Below are positions 63,559 to 64,000 of a stretch of DNA of 64,000 nt, piece after piece. This DNA is from Branchipolynoe longqiensis (Eukaryota; Annelida; Polychaeta; Phyllodocida; Polynoidae): assembly GCA_030323885.1 (NCBI GenBank), contig CM059187.1, forward strand, positions 136,255,239-136,319,238, written 5' to 3'. Under the pieces are notes generated by a model, which worked only from the letters and a program-made list of their open reading frames with translations, was not told the DNA's origin and made no database searches. Both the position numbers and the translations under genes were made by a program. The stretch's first letter is position 1. Each line of letters begins with the position of its first letter.

Positions 63559-64000
63559 TTAAAGGTAAACCTGTAAAGGACGTCTGAACACAATGAATTC
63601 TGTACTGGCTTCAGAGCCAGTATCTAGCTTGAAAGATATCTCTTGGTTGTCGACAACAAATGTAGCATACCACAGGTCATCACCAGCAACTCCGTCCTGG
63701 TAAACCGCTCCGACGAACAGGTCGCAATCATCTATCCCTTGATCTTGCACGCCTCGGTCAGCGCCTTCGATCTCGCGATCCTGAGCTATGTCAATTTGGT
63801 ACACTGGAACGTTGCGTTGCTGACTGTTGTGTTGTTGTTGTGGAGGTCTCTGTTGACGGCAAACCTTGATGAAGTGCCCCAATTTGTGACACCCCGAACA
63901 CTCTTTACCTCGGGCTGGGCAGTTACCTTTTGGGTGGCCGTATCCACATTGACCACAACGTGTAACCTGGGAAGTTTGCTGAAAGCGACTTGTTGATGGT
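63559..64000 (-). pseudogene. Gypsy gag zinc knuckle + protease fragment
   Basis: The minus-strand frame enters from the right edge. It encodes CGQCGYGHPKGNC followed by CSGCHKLGHF-IKVC, a pair of zinc knuckles (CX2CX3HX4C and CX2CX4HX4C) typical of invertebrate Gypsy gag. A Q/R-rich and acidic linker and then an aspartic-protease start FKLDTGSEAS (catalytic LDTGS) follow. The frame departs from protease sequence about 14 codons later and stops at 63559. No RT or integrase follows to the left, so the copy is truncated; whether the part beyond the window is intact cannot be seen. Confidence 0.82.

Overview
This is an animal genomic window, most likely from a mollusc or other lophotrochozoan. 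It is almost entirely repetitive, and I found no host gene I can name. The mollusc inference rests on a SINE at 46848-47195 whose body I recognise, from memory only, as a family common in molluscan genomes, plus the mix of other elements: a tyrosine-recombinase retrotransposon, an RTE-like LINE, an invertebrate-type Gypsy gag/protease fragment and many TIR-bounded non-autonomous DNA transposons. There is no operon structure, no CRISPR array and no rRNA gene. Nearly all open frames longer than 60 codons are low-complexity or transposon sequence.

The best-preserved element is at 38365-41864: a tyrosine-recombinase (YR) retrotransposon of the Ngaro type. It has one reverse transcriptase-RNase H-tyrosine recombinase reading frame and intact split direct repeats in the order A1 - coding - B1 - A2 - B2 (A = 170 bp, B = 78 bp). 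It has no recognisable gag or hydrolase, is interrupted by one in-frame TAG, and sits inside a (TA)n tract.

Other coding remnants are a 5'-truncated RTE-like LINE with a 13-bp target duplication (20093-21224), a LINE C-terminal fragment (12942-13232, minus) and a Gypsy gag zinc-knuckle/protease fragment running off the right edge (63559-64000, minus). A ~930-bp LTR-like repeat occurs at 9426-10361, 24867-25801 and 62541-63300.

SINE-A is the dominant short family (about 27 full or partial copies). It has interchangeable tRNA-like heads (H1/H2) and 3' tails (T1/T2); several copies have clear target duplications. SINE-B (full copy about 23000-23310) has a clean tRNA-like head and poly-A tail. 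SINE-C is the 46848-47195 copy, with a 13-bp duplication. A ~350-bp TTAA-inserting MITE family has about 11 copies; one of them (36687-37040) has an empty site visible in a paralogous repeat at 38235-38238. Several other TIR elements lie between these, many with internal hairpins or tandem repeats.

Tandem arrays include a 2.2-kb (GTGTGAGT)n tract (5845-8095), a 51-bp minisatellite (15846-17065), a ~10-bp array (18445-18890), a 90-bp array grown out of a MITE end (35251-35880), ~220-bp units split over 43900-46660, and ~107-bp units (56804-58125). Purine-rich tracts fill much of 51420-54356, and G or C homopolymers of 10 or more bases are unusually frequent throughout.
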